DNA from: Luteibacter mycovicinus
GTDB lineage: Bacteria > Pseudomonadota > Gammaproteobacteria > Xanthomonadales > Rhodanobacteraceae
Direction: 5' to 3'
Length of the DNA stretch: 64,000 nucleotides
Assembly (NCBI RefSeq): GCF_000745235.1
Contig: NZ_JQNL01000001.1
Location: 1-64,000 of the forward strand
Shown: positions 61,879 to 64,000 of the stretch, in pieces
How positions within the stretch are numbered: position 1 is the stretch's first letter
Layout of the letters: each line of letters starts with the position of its first letter
Notes under the pieces: generated by a model
What the model was told of the DNA's origin: nothing
The model's database searches: none
Seen by the model: only the letters and a program-made list of their open reading frames with translations
Program-made: the position numbers and the translations under genes

Positions 61879-63357
61879 ATGACCCGCTCTTTGCCTTCCG
61901 TCCGCCAGAACGTTCTGGCCGGACTCACCACCGCGTTCGCGCTCGTGCCCGAAGCCATGGCGTTCGCGCTGGTGGCACACCTCAATCCCCTCATGGGTCT
62001 GTACGGCGCGGCGATCATCGCGGCGCTGACGGCGGCCTTCGGTGGCCGTCCCGGCATGATCTCCGGCGCGGCCGGCTCGATGGCGGTCGTGATCATCGCC
62101 CTCGTCGTTCAGCACGGCAGTGAGTACTTCCTGCTCACGGTGCTTCTCGGTGGCCTGATCCAGCTTCTGTTCGGCCTGCTCCGCCTGGGCAAGCTGGTAC
62201 GCATGATCCCGCATCCGGTCATGCTGGGCTTCGTTAACGGACTGGCCATCGTGATCGCCAGCTCGCAGCTGGAGCACCTGCATGCGCCCGGCGGCGGCTG
62301 GCTCAGCGGCAGCGCGCTCTATCTGATGCTGGGACTGGCGGTGGTCGCCATGCTTGTCGTTTATGTCCTGCCGAAGCTCACGCGGGTCCTGCCCTCGGCG
62401 CTGGCATCGATCGTGATCGTCAGCCTGCTCGTGCAGGTGTTCGGTCTGCACACGCGCGACGTGGGCGACATCGCCTCCATCAAGGGTGGGCTGCCTGTCC
62501 TTCACTGGCCGCAGGTACCGCTGACGCTGGACACCCTCAGAATCGTCTTTCCCTATGCGCTCGTGATGGCCATGGTCGGCCTGCTCGAAACGCTGCTGAC
62601 GCTGAATCTGGTCGATGAGATCACGGCGACCGAAGGCCAGCCCAATCGCGAATGCATCGCGCTCGGCGCCGCAAACGTCGTCTCCGGCCTGTTCGGTGGC
62701 ATGGGCGGCTGCGCCATGATCGGCCAGACCATGATCAACCTGACCTCGGGCGGGCGCACCCGCTTGTCCGGCATCACCGCGGGCGTGCTGGTGATGTGCT
62801 TCGTCCTGTTTCTGTCGCCGCTGATCGAGCGCATTCCGCTGGCCGCTCTGCTGGGTGTCATGCTGGTGGTGGCGCAGAAGACCTTCGCCTGGGGCAGCCT
62901 GCCCCTGCTGCGCCGGCTGCCGGTGGCCGATGCGCTGACGATCGTCGCGGTGACCGTCATCACGGTGCTGGCAAACCTCGCCACGGCCGTTCTCTGCGGC
63001 GTGCTGATCGCCGCGATCGCCTTCGCTTGGAAACACGCGGACCATCTCAGCGTGACGCGCGAGGCCTTGCCCCATGGAGGTCGTCGTTACCGGCTTCATG
63101 GCACGTTGTATTTTGCGGCCACGGCACGACTGCAGACCATGTTCGACGTGGAAAACGATCCGGCATATGTCGAGCTGGATTGCTCCGGGGCGCATCTGGA
63201 CGATCACTCGGCCGTCGAGGCCATCGAAGCGCTACGGCGCCGGTATGCGCAGCAGGGCAAGCAACTGCGGGTCACGCGGATGAATGACGCGTGCGAGGCC
63301 CTGCTGACGCGTGTGGGCGGTGCCGAGGCGCACGGAACCCCGGATGACGCCCGTTAG
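61879..63357 (+). CDS. SulP-family anion permease with STAS domain
   Basis: A 492-aa protein. N-terminal LAGLTTAFALVPEAMAFALV is the SulP signature, followed by about ten to twelve helices and a C-terminal cytoplasmic STAS domain (about 400-480, AYVELDCSGAHLDDHSAVEA). Transports sulfate, bicarbonate or another anion; the substrate cannot be read here. Its last bases overlap the nadR stop on the other strand. Confidence 0.85.
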   Translation: MTRSLPSVRQNVLAGLTTAFALVPEAMAFALVAHLNPLMGLYGAAIIAALTAAFGGRPGMISGAAGSMAVVIIALVVQHGSEYFLLTVLLGGLIQLLFGLLRLGKLVRMIPHPVMLGFVNGLAIVIASSQLEHLHAPGGGWLSGSALYLMLGLAVVAMLVVYVLPKLTRVLPSALASIVIVSLLVQVFGLHTRDVGDIASIKGGLPVLHWPQVPLTLDTLRIVFPYALVMAMVGLLETLLTLNLVDEITATEGQPNRECIALGAANVVSGLFGGMGGCAMIGQTMINLTSGGRTRLSGITAGVLVMCFVLFLSPLIERIPLAALLGVMLVVAQKTFAWGSLPLLRRLPVADALTIVAVTVITVLANLATAVLCGVLIAAIAFAWKHADHLSVTREALPHGGRRYRLHGTLYFAATARLQTMFDVENDPAYVELDCSGAHLDDHSAVEAIEALRRRYAQQGKQLRVTRMNDACEALLTRVGGAEAHGTPDDAR

Positions 63358-64000
63358 AGCAGGGCTCGCGCCATGGACAGGCGCGCTTCCCACGATCCGG
63401 TCAGAAGCCGGTAAGCCATGTTACGAGCCTCGAGTTCGCGCACGTACCACTCGTGCTGCCATTGTCGGAAAGCTTCATCCCGCCGCGTGCCGTCCTGTAC
63501 GAACGGCACATCCGGCGAGCAAAGGAAGACGAGGTCATACGCGCGTCGCGACAACGCGTCGAGTTCGTCAGCTACCGCGTCGAACATGACCTCCGCGTAT
63601 AGCGCCGTCGTCAGCGGCGTCGTATCGCAGATCAGATAGCGGTTTGCCTGGGCCACCAGCGTTTCCTCACGGGCGATCTGGGTGCGCGCGATGTGCAGCA
63701 TGTCGTCGTGCACCAGCGCACCCTGCTTCGCTTCCCATAACTCTCGCCCGTATTCCGCGGCGTGGACGGTGCCCATGGCTGCCGCCAGCTGTGCCGCGAG
63801 CGTCGACTTTCCGGTGGACTCGCCGCCGATGATCGCCACGCGACGCACGAAGTCCCTGTAGACCACGGGGGACAGATAGTGGCGTGCCGCATGCACATCG
63901 TCACGGATCATCGTACCGGACACGGGCACAGCCACGCGCTGCGGGTCGACCATGACATGAGCGACGGCAGGTCCGCCGTGCGTACGCTGCTCCGCCGAAA
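63354..64000 (-). CDS. nadR: NadR-like NMN adenylyltransferase/ribosylnicotinamide kinase, 5' end outside the window
   Basis: Open from the window edge. Visible residues include VAVPVSGTMIRDDVHAARHY, the end of the NMN adenylyltransferase domain (S-G-T-x-I-R motif), then the kinase domain with Walker A IIGGESTGKSTLA, AAEYGRELWEA and LVFLCSPDVPFVQDGTRRDE. An internal ATG at 63953 is not the start because the adenylyltransferase motif extends upstream of the kinase and the frame continues. Makes NAD from nicotinamide riboside. Confidence 0.85.
   Translation of the reverse strand, partial: SAEQRTHGGPAVAHVMVDPQRVAVPVSGTMIRDDVHAARHYLSPVVYRDFVRRVAIIGGESTGKSTLAAQLAAAMGTVHAAEYGRELWEAKQGALVHDDMLHIARTQIAREETLVAQANRYLICDTTPLTTALYAEVMFDAVADELDALSRRAYDLVFLCSPDVPFVQDGTRRDEAFRQWQHEWYVRELEARNMAYRLLTGSWEARLSMARALL

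Noticed and set aside
61774..63207. 477-codon frame opposite the SulP gene, Gln/His-rich
   Set aside because: Antisense shadow; the plus strand has membrane helices and a STAS domain.

Overview
The window looks like chromosomal DNA from a high-GC gammaproteobacterium of the Xanthomonadales, most likely the Rhodanobacteraceae (Luteibacter/Dyella type). This is an inference. It rests on the gene mix (TonB receptor with a tryptophan-halogenase-like flavoprotein and GH3 enzyme, CioAB oxidase, an Xf/Cf-type filamentous prophage) and on a dif sequence very close to the gammaproteobacterial consensus. The dif site implies that the left part of the window lies at the replication terminus.

Layout. 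1-1.1 kb: a many-times frameshifted alpha/beta hydrolase. 1.26-8.39 kb: a complete filamentous (inovirus-type) prophage integrated at dif, with repressor, small ORFs, replication initiator, ssDNA-binding protein, coat proteins, adsorption protein, gpVI-like protein, Zot/gpI, a large intergenic hairpin and a 91-aa gene. The attachment core lies inside the 3' end of the repressor gene. 8.4-18.5 kb: an accessory island of visibly lower GC. It holds a dead tyrosine recombinase, a DUF5131/TcmP gene pair, a helicase relic, a three-gene Lamassu-like defence operon with a SIR2 effector (minus strand, 12.2-16.9 kb) and several broken small genes.

18.5-20.7 kb: a secreted DUF4440 protein, a MerR regulator and a periplasmic alpha/beta hydrolase. 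20.7-32.1 kb: a LacI-controlled glycoside catabolism locus that appears to use 3-keto-sugar chemistry largely in the periplasm. It comprises Gfo/Idh/MocA oxidoreductases, a GMC flavoprotein with its Tat-exported small subunit, three TIM-barrel isomerase-like proteins, a DUF1080 3-keto-glycoside hydrolase and an MFS permease. Two LacI-type operators flank the divergent promoters. 32.3-39.8 kb: a membrane protein, a GlcNAc-free galactofuranose/exopolysaccharide-type trio (GH1-RmlD fusion, Glf, glycosyltransferase) and small stress-type proteins. 39.9-42.4 kb: a CioAB quinol oxidase with an unusually small third subunit.

42.5-52.2 kb: a second sugar regulon (Trp-halogenase-like protein, TonB receptor, GH3 glucosidase, LacI, MFS), with an identical 14-bp palindrome upstream of both the receptor and the glucosidase. 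52.2-57.4 kb: a giant lipoprotein-type autotransporter. 57.6-61.6 kb: an SDR reductase, an AraC regulator, and an asparagine-synthetase-like cyclase preceded by a 54-aa peptide gene and an attenuator-like terminator, which is a candidate orphan RiPP system. 61.9-64 kb: a SulP transporter and the 3' part of nadR.

The most interesting items are the orphan peptide/cyclase pair, the Lamassu-SIR2 operon, and the attachment site that swaps the C-terminus of the phage repressor on integration.
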